Below are positions 34,736 through 46,093 of a stretch of DNA of 64,000 bases, in pieces. Location of the stretch: positions 1,184,148 through 1,248,147 of the forward strand of contig NW_003314297.1 of the NCBI RefSeq assembly GCF_000143415.4, read 5' to 3'. The position numbers were made by a program, and so were the translations under genes. The notes below the pieces were generated by a model, which was given only the letters and a program-made list of their open reading frames with translations, had not been told where the DNA came from and made no database searches. The number at the start of each line of letters is the position of its first letter. Position 1 is the stretch's first letter. The DNA comes from Selaginella moellendorffii (taxonomy: Eukaryota; Streptophyta; Lycopodiopsida; Selaginellales; Selaginellaceae).

Positions 34736-35692
34736 TGTAAGTAACTAAATTTTTTATTTTATTTTAGTCATTTAATTACACCTTTTATCACTTGGAGGAG
34801 TCTCATTCACAACCTCTATATGTTTTATTCTTGACTTAAGGATATATTAACCCTGTGAGTGGCATCTATACCACTCAGGCTTTACACTTGGTCCAAGTGT
34901 TCTACTTATCCAATCCCAAGTATCATTAACATATCAGCTTGTTACATCAAGGCCATGTCCATTAACCTTTGTCTCATTAGTAATCTAAAACCATTTATAC
35001 CATAACTTAATTTTTCAAAGATTAAGCCATTTGTTCATAAATGGTTCATAAGACCACATTTTAACATCCTTAGGATGCTTAGAGATATAAGGAACACCAT
35101 TTCCCAATATTCTTTCTTCAGTCCCCACCAAATCCCTCTTCATTTATAGTTTTGCTTGGTAAAATTGCCATTGGGTTAGGGCCCAAAAGCCCGACCATTA
35201 AGTCCCATTGATCTCTAAAACTTCTTCACTACGTGACTATGCCTTTAGTCACTATACAAGAGGATTATTCTTCTTCCTTTCCACAGTTTAGGACTTTAAG
35301 ACAACCTTTTGAAACACCACGACCCTATACAAGCGTCTTAGGTACTCCCCACTTTCCACCTTTAGATGCCTTAACTATGTGGCTAGAGCGAGGTTCTAAT
35401 GAACTATACCAGATATCTAAGTAAGTAGTGCTACCCATACTTGGATTAGGAGCATTAACCATTCCATCTCTTGCGGGAGCTAAAGTTAGCTCTTGAACAC
35501 TTCACCAAACTATTTTGCATGTTTGTCTGTATTCACTTTAGTATTTGACTCCTTAATAGTTATATCATCACCCAACACATGGGTATAGCTTTCTTGGATC
35601 ATACTAGCCTTTCTTGGCTAAATTGGTTCCACTAAAGTTCAACCCCCACACTTTCCCTATTATACTTTTGGAACCCTTTATAACCTCCCTTT
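34736..35692 (-). mobile_element. Old LTR of the non-autonomous family, first part (interrupted)
   Basis: It begins TGTAAGTAACTAAA and matches the young LTR (36109 onward) through CACTTGGAGGAGTCTCATTC, GGTCCAAGTG and CTATTATACTTTTGGA, with many C-to-T changes. It stops at 35692, where a small element is inserted, and resumes at about 46094. Confidence 0.8.
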
Positions 35693-35854
35693 TGTAGCGC
35701 ATGTGATTATGAGATGAGATTTGGATATATTGTCACCGTGGATCCTTGGAACCTTGGGGGATAAATGGGGATAAAATAGCCACTAAGGGCTCTCTCATAA
35801 AGAAATTGCCCCTTTTCCAGTTGGCTTAAGGGGAGAGAGATAAGATGCGCTACA
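35693..35854 (+). mobile_element. Short (162-bp) LTR of a TRIM-like element, copy a
   Basis: It runs from TGTAGCGCATG to TGCGCTACA, so the ends are inverted. It is directly followed by the primer-binding site TGGTATCGGAGC (35857-35868). Copies b and c of this LTR lie at 45696-45855 and 45934-46093, about 90 % alike. The short length plus a Met-tRNA-type primer site fit a terminal-repeat retrotransposon in miniature. Confidence 0.8.
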
Positions 35855-36108
35855 GTTGGTATCGGAGCAAATGGCACGGGTTCAATTCCCATCGATTAGT
35901 GGCTACTTAAAATATAATATACCCTTGAGCAAGGTATATTTCTACCCCTAAATTTGAAAATCGTATGTATTAGGCATCCATATGTACGTCCTTCCTCTTG
36001 AGGAGTATCCCAGACGAAAGTATCCACCGTGGGATTGCAATACGGGTGGATGACTAGTTGCCTCATATGGAATAGTTGGTCTACACAATGGAAGGATTAG
36101 TAGATTAA
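35855..36108 (+). mobile_element. Internal region of the TRIM-like element, left part
   Basis: It holds the primer-binding site and about 240 bp without coding potential. It is interrupted after ATTAA (36104-36108) by the 9.55-kb young element and resumes at 45663. Confidence 0.75.
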
Positions 36109-37241
36109 TGTAAGCGACTAATTTTTCCATTCTACTTTAGTCACTTAACCACACCTCCGACCACTTGGAGGAGTCTCATTCACAACCTCCATAAGTCCAA
36201 CTCAGGACTTGGGGCTTGCTAGCCCCGAGAATGGCATCCATGCCACTCAACCTTAGCACTTGGTCCAAGTGCTCCACGTGTCCGATCCCATGATCGACAC
36301 CCCAAGGTACCACCGACGTATCGGCCCGTTATGCTAAGGCCATGCCCAATTACCTTGGTCACACTGGTGGTCCAACACCACCTGCATTCCAATCCCGTCT
36401 CTCAAAGACGGGGTCATTCGTCCATGAGGGATCATCCCAGATCCACTCCTTAACATCCTTAGGATGCCTACAGATATGGGGAATAGCCTTCCCCAATATC
36501 TCTGTTCCGGTCCCCACCAAGTCCCTTTCTGTCCTTGGCTGTGTTCGCCAACACTGCCACTGGATCAAGGCCCACCGGCTCGACCACTAAGTCCCACTAT
36601 CCTCAAGGACTTCCTCACTGTGTGACTGTGTCCTTGGTCACCCCACCAGAGGGCTACCCCTCTTCCTTTCCACAGTCTGGGACTTTGGGACACCATTTCG
36701 GAACACCGTGGCCTTACGCGAGCCACCTGGGTACTCTCCCCACCTTTCGCCTTTAGGTGCTCTAGCCATGGGCTTAGAGCGAGGTTCCGTTGAGCCACGC
36801 CTGGTATCCAAGTAGGTAGTGCCACCCACACTTGGACTGGGAGCATCGGCCAGTCGATCTCCCAGGGGAACTAGAGCCGGCTCTTGAACACTTCACCAAG
36901 CTACCCCGCTTGTCGGTCTGTGTTCACTCTAGTCTTGGACTTCCCAGTGGGCAGCTCATCACCCAACACTGGGTCCGGCCTTCCTGGGCCAAACTGGCCT
37001 TTCCTGGCCAAACTGGCTCCACTGCAGTCCTCCCCCTACTATACTTTTGGAGCTCACCAAACCCCCCAGGGTCTGGGAGACAAACGCTTTGGGCTTTCAC
37101 CCTCTCAGGCTCCGGACTTGGACTCGGACTCGAACTCGGACTCGGACTCGGATTCGGACTCAGACTCGGGCTCGGGCTCGGTCTCGACCTCAGCCTCGGT
37201 CTCGGTCTCGGCCTCAGCCTCGGTCTCGGTCTCGGTCCCGA

Positions 37242-37279
<38 letters not shown>

Positions 37280-37938
37280 CCAGTCTCGGTCTCGACTTCG
37301 GACTCCATCTCGGACTCCATCTCGGACTCCATCTCGGGTCCATCTCGGGTCCATCTCGGACTCCATCTCGGGTCCATCTCGGGTCCATCTCGGACTCCAT
37401 TTCGGGTCCATCTCGGGTCCATCTCGGGTCCATCTCGGGTCCATCTCGGACTCCATCTCGGGTCCATCTCGGACTCCACTTCGGACTCCAACTCGGGTCC
37501 ATCTCGGGTCCACCTCGGACTCCACTTCGGACTCCATCTCGGACTCCATCTCGGGTCCATCTCAGACTCCACTTCGGACTCCAACTCGGGTCCATCTCGG
37601 ACTCCACTTCGGACTCCAACTCGGGTCCATCTCGGACTCCACTTCGGACTCCAACTCGGGTCCATCTCGGACTCCACTTCGGACTCCAACTCGAGTCCAT
37701 CTCGGACACTCCCACGTGTCATGTGTTGGTCCTTTTGGGTCCCTTTTTGGAGCCTCGCCTTTTGCTCGCTTCGTGCTCGTTCCTCGAGCACTTCGTTGGG
37801 AGTTCCACTCCCGCTCTTGACTTTTCAAGTCGGAGCTTTTGGTCCAAACGTGTTACGCTCGTTTGGCTCTCGCTTCGGCCACTACCATGTGGCGCCCTTC
37901 CGGCTCCACTTTGGGGCCTAGGGATTTTGTGTCTCACA
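36109..37938 (-). repeat. 3' LTR of the young element
   Basis: It contains a minisatellite at about 37110-37700: GGACTC hexamers, then GTCTCG hexamers, then 11-12-bp units GGACTCCATCTC and GGGTCCATCTC. The array lacks stop codons in most frames, creating long artificial frames on both strands. Confidence 0.92.
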
Positions 37939-40900
37939 ACTCCACCACCCATAGACGAAGTTCGATGTCCTCATCGAACGGTGAACCATTTTATAAAGTA
38001 ACACCCGCATGTGTTACCATTTCCATCCTTGGCGCGTAGCCAATATTTGTCAATGGTGTGACATTGAAGGCTCACCATGCCTTCTCCATATTCGTCAATG
38101 GTTGGACATTGAAGGCTCACCATGCCTTTTGCATATCCTCTAAGGAGGGTAGTCTCTCCAACTTAGAGACTGATTGGACCACATATAGTGGTTCTCTCCT
38201 TTTATTGGTTTAGTTCTCGCTAAACCTCTTAGAGACCCTTCTCTAAGTCAATCCCACTACTCCTTCTCGAGTAGTCTCAATTTCCATCGATATAACCTTT
38301 GCACTTTGGAACTTTGAATTTTGACTTCTTGGAGTCAATTTCCTAGGTGTCTCCGACACCTTGCCTTGCACCTTTTGTGCAACTCCACTTCCCATCCTAG
38401 GAAGTTCTCTACTCGAGGGCACCATCATCCTCTCTTCTATTTCGTGCCAAAGTTCCAGTTATCATACTTTGTGCTAGGGCTGTTCATGGCCCTATCATTT
38501 GGCTACCTTACCGCTCCCTCCCTTGGAGCTTCTACTTTCGCCAAATCGGAGCATTTCGGAATTCATCCTTGGAAACACACTTCCTTTTCCGGAATTTGTT
38601 AGCGTCCAACACATTAGTGTTCCTCGCCTAACTTTGTCACTTGGATTCCTTCCAAGGGATTCCACGGCCCTATCTTGGCCACTCATCTTTTGCTCCTATC
38701 CGTTGATTGTTGCACCAAGCGACATCGAATCTCTACCTCCCTCCTTGAGGTATTCTTGTGATTCCATAGCAAAGGCTCTGCTTTGCCAAGACTAGGGTGT
38801 TCGCCCCTAGTAAGTCTCTTTAGCATCTTCTGCTGTGGGCTCTATCCACGGCCCAACTTTGTGACCCTCCCATGGGTCTCTTTAGAGACTACTTTCCTTG
38901 GACACAGTATGCCACCGCAATGACATAGCTCATTTCCCTAGGGTGCTTTTCCCACTTGGTCACCTTGACCAAGCCACACCATCATCAATAGTTCAAATCA
39001 ACACTTTGAACTAGGAACCTTATTCCTTAACCCAAACAAGGACCTTGTCCTTATTTAGCCACAAGATCACCTAGTGATCTCACCTCGGCACCTTAACAGG
39101 TTTGCCAATAGGTACTAGGTCTTCCAGACCTTTAATTTGTTAACTACGACCCCGGGGGCATCCCCCACACTTGGCGGTGCGCCCAAGCCAGCCCTTCCGG
39201 CCAAGGGTCCATAGCAACTGAGATTAGGTGTCCCCATCTCACTCACCACGTCCTTGGTGCCACTCGCACCAAAGCGTTCAAGTTAGATATGCCGAGCTTT
39301 CACACTAAGCAATCTAACCGTGCATCACGACTCCGAGGCATCCCTCGCTTGACGGTGTGCCCAAACCAGTCTCCCCACTGAGAGTCCATGACCACCGAAA
39401 TATGAGTGTCCTCATATTCCAAACCATCACCACGCCCTAGTGATTTGGGACTCGAACCCAAGCACTAGAGGGTCGGGACTCGAACCCAACCTCCGTATAT
39501 GCATCTACGGACGGCATCACACAAGATGCCTGGCGTGACTCCCCACGCCGGTGCACCAACTTATTTTTAAAGCGCGCTACAGATCACAGTTTAGGAACCT
39601 AGTTCCTCCACACTGCCAAGTCCTCTCACTTGACATGTCTGCGATCATGCATGGACTCCTCCATGCTCGGCCCCATGGCCCACCCTTTTTGAAGTTATCA
39701 CCTTCAACTAGGGTATTTGTTCCCCCGACGTGCCAATCTCGCTTGGCAAGTCCTCCGACCACTGTAACATGGTTCCTGCATAAGCGTGAAAGTCCTTGAC
39801 CATCGACTTTCGTTCAAAGCCCTCTCTTTGAACACTCGGGAACTACTTCCCTAACCTTGATAGCCTTGCCTCATGGCAAGCTTCAAGACCACGCTTCTGC
39901 TGCGCCACTCTGATTTCGCGCGTTCCATGAACCATTTACACTTGGCCTTTCTAAGTACTAAGCTACCTAGAATCGTCTTTGGGAACCTTGAAGGAACTCT
40001 GTCCCTCAGCTTGCTAAGGCCTCCCTTTTTGCAAGCCTTCCAAATGCCACATAGTCTAACATGGACAATTCCATATTTTAGACTCTCCATGGCATCACGG
40101 TTGCTAGCGGCAACACCCTCGAGCCCCCACTTGATTCTCCACTCCCAGCTGGCATAACCAACCTTGGTTATGCCCTTTGATTCCTATGGTTCGGTTCTAT
40201 CCCCTTACTTCTTGCTTTTTGGCTTCACACCTTTCCTTTGGTCATTCTCCTCCAGACCAGGAGGATAGCTTTGCACTTTCTATCATGCTTTAGCAAGTAT
40301 TCTTAGGGATGAACCTACCCAATAGCCTAGGGAGTGGTTCCTCAATCCGGGTATGCTCACCTTATAATCCCACACACTGGGATTACATTGTTGCTTATGG
40401 GCCTTTACATGCCCATCACTAGCCTTGCCAAAATTCCATTTTGGCTTTGTCCAACTCGGGTAGACAGTCCTCCCCTGTCTCCGCAACCTTGGACATTTGG
40501 ATAGCACCTTCTATCCATCATTCGCTAGGGACTTAGTCCCTTGGGCTTTATCCATTGCCCTCGCGACATCAAACACCACCTTCTGGTGTTCTAGAGTGTT
40601 CGGGTGTCCCAATGATGGCTTTCTTGACAATGAGTATTTCCTTTTATGACATTGACTTACTATATCGCAACACAAGCAACTTATCCCCCGTAAGGGTATA
40701 TCCAACTTCCCTATGCTATTAAGAAGTCTTGGGTAGCTACCTTCTACCCGTGTAACCAGTTACTTTGCACCTCTTGCTTAGTTGCCTTGTAGTTGTCAAG
40801 TCCTACAACTCATTGCTGGTGCTTCCACACCTCCATCATTATCTGGGTCACCACACTCCAACTGCATGCTCTGCAGCTTAGGCTATGCGATTCCCATTTC

Positions 40901-41142
40901 CATTGGGATTCCTTTGGCAAGGGGTTCTCATGAACCCACCAACATAGCCTCAAGGTATCACACCTTGGCACATTTGGTGTCTCCACACCATCGGCTCCAC
41001 GAGCCTACCTCTATGACATTTCCCCTTCGTGTCTAAGTCTTTGCCAAGACCAACACCGCTCTTTCTCATGCCAACCATCCGTTAGCACTGCACCATAGAG
41101 GTCACACACAACTTTATGTCAAAGTTGTTTTCTTCTGGGAAC
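37939..41142 (-). mobile_element. Internal region of the young element (PPT side)
   Basis: About 3.2 kb without any recognisable protein domain. The part 37939-39500 matches 46582-48074 of the old copy. It ends with GGAAC at 41138-41142, the target duplication of the nested solo LTR. Confidence 0.8.
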
Positions 41143-42910
41143 TGTGAGACACAAAATCCCTAGGCCCCAAAGTGGAGCAGGAAGGGCGCCACATAGTAGT
41201 GGCTGAAGCGAGAGCCAAACGAGCGTAACACGTTTGGACCAAAAGCTCCGACTTGAAAAGTCAAGAGCGGGAGTGGAACTCCCAACGAAGTGCTCGAGGA
41301 ACGAGCACGAAGCGAGCAAAAGGCAAGGCTCCAAAAAGGGACCCAAAAGGGCCAACACATGACACGTGGGAGTGTCCGAGATGGACTCGAGTTGGAGTCC
41401 GAAGTGGAGTCCGAGATGGACCCGAGTTGGAGTCCGAAATGGAGTCCGAGATGGACCCGAGTTGGAGTCCGAAGTGGAGTCCGAGATGGACCCGAGTTGG
41501 AGTCCGAAATGGAGTCCGAGATGGACCCGAGTTGGAGTCCGAAGTGGAGTCCGAGATGGAGTCCGAGAAGGAGTCCGAAGTGGAGTCCGAGGTGGACCCG
41601 AGATGGAGTCCGAGATGGAGTCCGAGGTGGACCCGAGATGGACCCGAAATGGAGTCCGAGATGGAGTCCGAGATGGACCCGAGATGGAGTCCGAGATGGA
41701 GTCCGAGGTGGACCCGAGATGGACCCGAAATGGAGTCCGAAGTCGAGACCGAGACCGGGATCGAGACCGAGACCGAGACCGAGACCGAGATCGGGACCGA
41801 GACCGAGACCGAGGCCGAGGCCGAGACCAAGCCCGAGCCCGAGTCCGAGTCCGAGTCCGAGTCCGAGTCCGAGTCCGAGTCCGAGTCCGAGTCCGAGTCC
41901 GAGTCCGGAGCCTGAGAGGGTGAAAGCCCAAAGCGTTCGTCTTCCAGACCCTGGGGGGTTTGGTGAGCTCCAAAAGTATAGTAGGGGGAGGACTGCAGTG
42001 GAGCCAGTTTGGCCAGGAAAGGCCAGTTTGGCCCAGGAAGGCCGGACCCAGTGTTGGGTGATGAGCTGCCCACTGGGAAGTCCAAGACTAGAGTGAACAC
42101 AGACCGACAAGCAGGGTAGCTTGGTGAAGTGTTCAAGAGCCGGCTCTAGTTCCCCCGGGAGATCGACTGGCCGATGCTCCCAGTCCAAGTGTGGGTGGCA
42201 CTACCTACTTGGATACCTGGTGTGGCTCAACGGAACCCGCTCTAAGCCCATGGCTAGAGCACCCAAGGGCAGAAGGCGAGGAGAGTACCCAGGTGGCTCG
42301 CGTAAGGCCACGGTGTTCCGAAATGTTGTCCCAAAGGCCCAGACTGTGGAAAGGAAGAGGAGCAGTCCTCTGGGGTAGTGACCAAGGACACAGTCATGTG
42401 GTGGGGAAGTCCCAGAGGACCGTGGGACTTAGTGGTCGGGCCTGTGGGTCTCGATCTAGTGGCAGTGTTGGCAAACACGGCCAGGGGCAGAAAGGGACTT
42501 AGTGGGGACTGACAGAGGGATATTGGGGAAGGCTATTCCCCTTGTCGGTGGGCATCCTAAGGATGCTAAGGAGTGGATCTGAGATGACCACTCACGGATG
42601 GTTTGCCTAGTCTTGGAGAGCCAAGACGGTGATGCAAGTGGTATTGGACTACCAGTGTGGCAAAGGTGATTGGGCATGGCCTTAGCGTAACGGGCTGCTA
42701 TGTCGGTGGTACCTTTGAGTGTCGGTCATGGGATCGGACACGTGGAGCACTTGGACCAAGTGCAAATGTTGAGTGGCATGGATGCCATTCTCGGGGATAG
42801 CAAGTCCCAAGTCCTGGATTGGACTTATGGAGGTTGTGAATGAGACTCCTCCAAGTGGTCAGAGGTGTGGTTAAGTGACTAAAGTAGAATGGAAAATTTA
42901 GTCACTTACA
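41143..42910 (+). mobile_element. Solo LTR of the same family, nested in the young element
   Basis: It reads TGTGAGACAC to CACTTACA on the plus strand, opposite to its host element. It is flanked by an exact 5-bp duplication GGAAC (41138-41142 and 42911-42915). Length is 1768 bp, including its own shorter minisatellite (about 41375-41915). A solo LTR arises by LTR-LTR recombination after insertion. Confidence 0.92.
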
Positions 42911-43805
42911 GGAACACCTTTCCCATAACTTTAGCATGGCACATTTTGCCATCAATGAGATACCCTCTGTTCTCATCCTTGGATCCTATGATCCCCCCCC
43001 ATCCTTTGTGGGGTACAACACACCTCAGTCCAAATGCTTCCATCAGTCCTTTTAGGACCATTCCTTGACTCTACTTGAGTCATCTAGCAGTTTTGGACTT
43101 GGTTAATCCACAGACCCGTAAGGTCTTACTTGTGAGGCACTAGCTCACTGAAATACACTTCTTGCATTCCTGTCCTACTCAAAAGGACTATTTTCACAAG
43201 TGTTACTCCGACACTTGATTTTGTTCTCTGGGGGCAACCTTTGCCCCTTAGGACTACTTGTCCATGTGATGAGAACACCAACTCATCCACTTAATACACC
43301 CCCAACTCCTGGGGTTGTTCCAGCATTTATTAGAGTAGCCCCGGCTACCTTTTCAAGGACTTGAGTCCTCTTCCGTATTTGACCTCCCACGGTCATTACT
43401 TCTGGTCTCACATTCATGAGCACCAACCTCAACTATATGAGGAAAATCTTTTGACTCCTTTATTGCTTTGGAGTCTTTATTTTTCCCGTGATCCCAACTG
43501 TAGTTGTTTACCACAACTACATTAGCCAGTTTGCTAAGTCAAATGCTCATCTAGATCACATCCTCAACTCTTTGAGGAAAACCATATACTGTTCCCAAGA
43601 TCCCAAAGTCGTTCCATTATTGGCCCTTTTCTATCCACCACCTCGTCTACAAGTTCACACATGAACTGTAATGGAGAGCCATGTCTTCCCGACTTGCTAC
43701 TCCTCAAGGATAGGCCCACTCCTCGGACCTTCCGATGCCAACACTAGTGGTGATATACTTGAGCACCAATAAAAGTCGGACTAAGGAACAGCTCCGATAC
43801 CAAAT
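42911..43805 (-). mobile_element. Internal region of the young element (PBS side)
   Basis: Non-coding. It carries the primer-binding site complement at 43791-43802, three bases from the LTR border. Confidence 0.8.
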
Positions 43806-44896
43806 TGTAAGCGACTAATTTTTCCATTCTACTTTAGTCACTTAACCACACCTCCGACCACTTGGAGGAGTCTCATTCACAACCTCCATAAGTCCAACTC
43901 AGGACTTGGGGCTTGCTAGCCCTGAGAATGGCATCCATGCCACTCAACCTTAGCACTTGGTCCAAGTGCTCCACGTGTCCGATCCCATGATCGACACCCC
44001 AAGGTACCACCGACGTATCGGCCCGTTACGCTAAGGCCATGCCCAATTACCTTGGTCACACTGGTGGTCCAACACCACCTGCATTCCAATCCCGTCTCTC
44101 AAAGACGGGGTCATTCGTCCATGAGGGATCATCCCAGATCCACTCCTTAACATCCTTAGGATGCCTACAGACATGGGGAATAGCCTTCCCCAATATCTCT
44201 GTTCCGGTCCCCACCAAGTCCCTTTCTGTCCTTGGCTGTGTTCGCCAACACTGCCACTGGATCAAGGCCCACCGGCTCGACCACTAAGTCCCACTATCCT
44301 CAAGGACTTCCTCACTGTGTGACTGTGTCCTTGGTCACCCCACCAGAGGGCTACCCCTCTTCCTTTCCATAGTCTGGGACTTTGGGACACCATTTCGGAA
44401 CACCGTGGCCTTACGCGAGCCACCTGGGTACTCTCCCCACCTTTCGCCTTTAGGTGCTCTAGCCATGGGCTTAGAGCGAGGTTCCGTTGAGCCACGCCTG
44501 GTATCCAAGTAGGTAGTGCCACCCACACTTGGACTGGGAGCATCGGCCAGTCGATCTCCCAGGGGAACTAGAGCCGGCTCTTGAACACTTCACCAAGCTA
44601 CCCCGCTTGTCGGTCTGTGTTCACTCTAGTCTTGGACTTCCCAGTGGGCAGCTCATCACCCAACACTGGGTCCGGCCTTCCTGGGCCAAACTGGCCTTTC
44701 CTGGCCAAACTGGCTCCACTGCAGTCCTCCCCCTACTATACTTTTGGAGCTCACTTTGGCCTTTCACCCTTTCAGACTCCGGACTCGGACTCGGACTCGG
44801 ACTCGGACTCGGACTTGGACTCGGACTCGGATTCGGACTCGGACTCGGGCTCGGGCTCGGTCTCGGCCTCGGCCTCGGTCTCGGTCTCGGTCCCGA

Positions 44897-44928
<32 letters not shown>

Positions 44929-45662
44929 CCGGTCTCGGTCTCGACTTCGGACTCCATCTCGGACTCCATCTCGGACTCCATCTCGGACTCCATCTCGGCG
45001 TCCATCTCGGACTCCATCTCGGACTCCATCTCGGACTCCATCTCGGACTCCATCTCGGGTCCATCTCGGGTCCATCTCGGACTCCATCTCGGGTCCATCT
45101 CGGACTCCATCTCGGACTCCATTTCGGGTCCATCTTGGGTCCACCTCGGACTCCATCTCGGACTCCATCTCGGACTCCATCTCGGGTCCATCTCGGACTC
45201 CACTTCGGACTCCAACTCGGGTCCATCTCGGGTCCACCTCGGACTCCACTTCGGACTCCATCTCGGACTCCATCTCGGGTCCATCTCAGACTCCACTTCG
45301 GACTCCAACTCGGGTCCATCTCGGACTCCACTTCGGACTCCAACTCGGGTCCATCTCGGACTCCACTTCGGACTCCAACTCGGGTCCATCTCAGACTCCA
45401 CTTCGGACTCCAACTCGAGTCCATCTCGGACACTCCCACGTGTCATGTGTTGGTCCTTTTGGGTCCCTTTTTGGAGCCTCGCCTTTTGCTCGCTTCGTGC
45501 TCGTTCCTCGAGCACTTCGTTGGGAGTTCCACTCCCGCTCTTGACTTTTCAAGTCGGAGCTTTTGGTCCAAATGTATTACGCTCGTTTGGCTCTCGCTTC
45601 GGCCACTACCATGTGGCGCCCTTCCGGCTCCACTTTGGGGCCTAGGGATTTTGTGTCTCACA
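43806..45662 (-). repeat. 5' LTR of the young element
   Basis: Compared with the other LTR, a stretch of about 30 bp near 44754 is deleted and the minisatellite (about 44770-45435) is longer and differently ordered. Confidence 0.92.
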
Positions 45663-46093
45663 ATTAAGTGCGGAAATGGAGGTATTGGTTCTCCTTGGCG
45701 CATGTGATCATGGGATGAGATTTGGATATACTGTCACTGTGGATCCTTGGAACCTTGGGGGATAAATGGGAATAAAATAGCCACTAAGGGCTCTCTCATC
45801 AAGCAATTACCCATTTTCCAGTTGACTTAAGTGGAGAGAGATAAGGTGTGTTACACCTTCCCCCCCTTCCTTTGGGCTTTCACAATGGAAGGATTGGTAG
45901 ATTGAGTATGGAAATGGAGGTATTAGTTCTCCTTGGCGCATGTGATCATGGGATGAGATTTGGATATACTGTCACCGTGGATCCTTGGAACCTTGGGGGA
46001 TAAATGGGGATAAAATAACCACTAAGGGCTCTCTCATCAAGCAATTGCCCCTTTTCCAGTTGGCTTAAGTGGAGAGAAATAAGGTGTATTACA
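45663..46093 (+). mobile_element. TRIM-like element, right part with two tandem LTR copies
   Basis: After the second ATTAA the TRIM internal sequence continues (GGAAATGGAGGTATTGGTTC) into LTR b (45696-45855). A 78-bp internal scrap and LTR c (45934-46093) follow. The pattern LTR-internal-LTR-internal-LTR is known for TRIMs after unequal recombination. Flanks CCTTT (left) and CCTTC (right) could be a decayed target duplication. Confidence 0.75.

Larger units (their letters stand above)
36109..45662 (-). mobile_element. Young non-autonomous LTR retrotransposon (LARD-like), full length
   Basis: LTRs are 36109-37938 (1830 bp) and 43806-45662 (1857 bp), nearly identical outside an internal minisatellite and a small deletion. 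Both have TG...CA ends in the same orientation. The 5-bp target duplication ATTAA is at 36104-36108 and 45663-45667. Element sense is minus: on that strand the LTR at 45662-43806 is followed by the primer-binding site TGGTATCGGAGC (43791-43802), and a purine-rich tract (ATGGGTGGTGGAG) precedes the other LTR. The internal part is about 4.1 kb once the nested solo LTR is removed, and no gag or pol motif is visible, so it must rely on proteins from elsewhere. Confidence 0.9.

Noticed and set aside
35877-35890. GGGTTCAATTCCC, like a tRNA T-arm / Pol III box B
   Set aside because: No matching tRNA cloverleaf or box A at the right distance; it sits in a TRIM interior just after the primer site.
37110-37700. 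Regular short repeats considered as a CRISPR-like array
   Set aside because: Units are 6-12 bp without spacers, inside an LTR of a eukaryotic retrotransposon.
36832-38001. Long open frames (up to about 390 codons) on both strands, repeated at 41119-42188 and 44529-45707
   Set aside because: They lie in LTRs and owe their length to a stop-free minisatellite; several overlapping frames are open at once and none has a protein-family feature.
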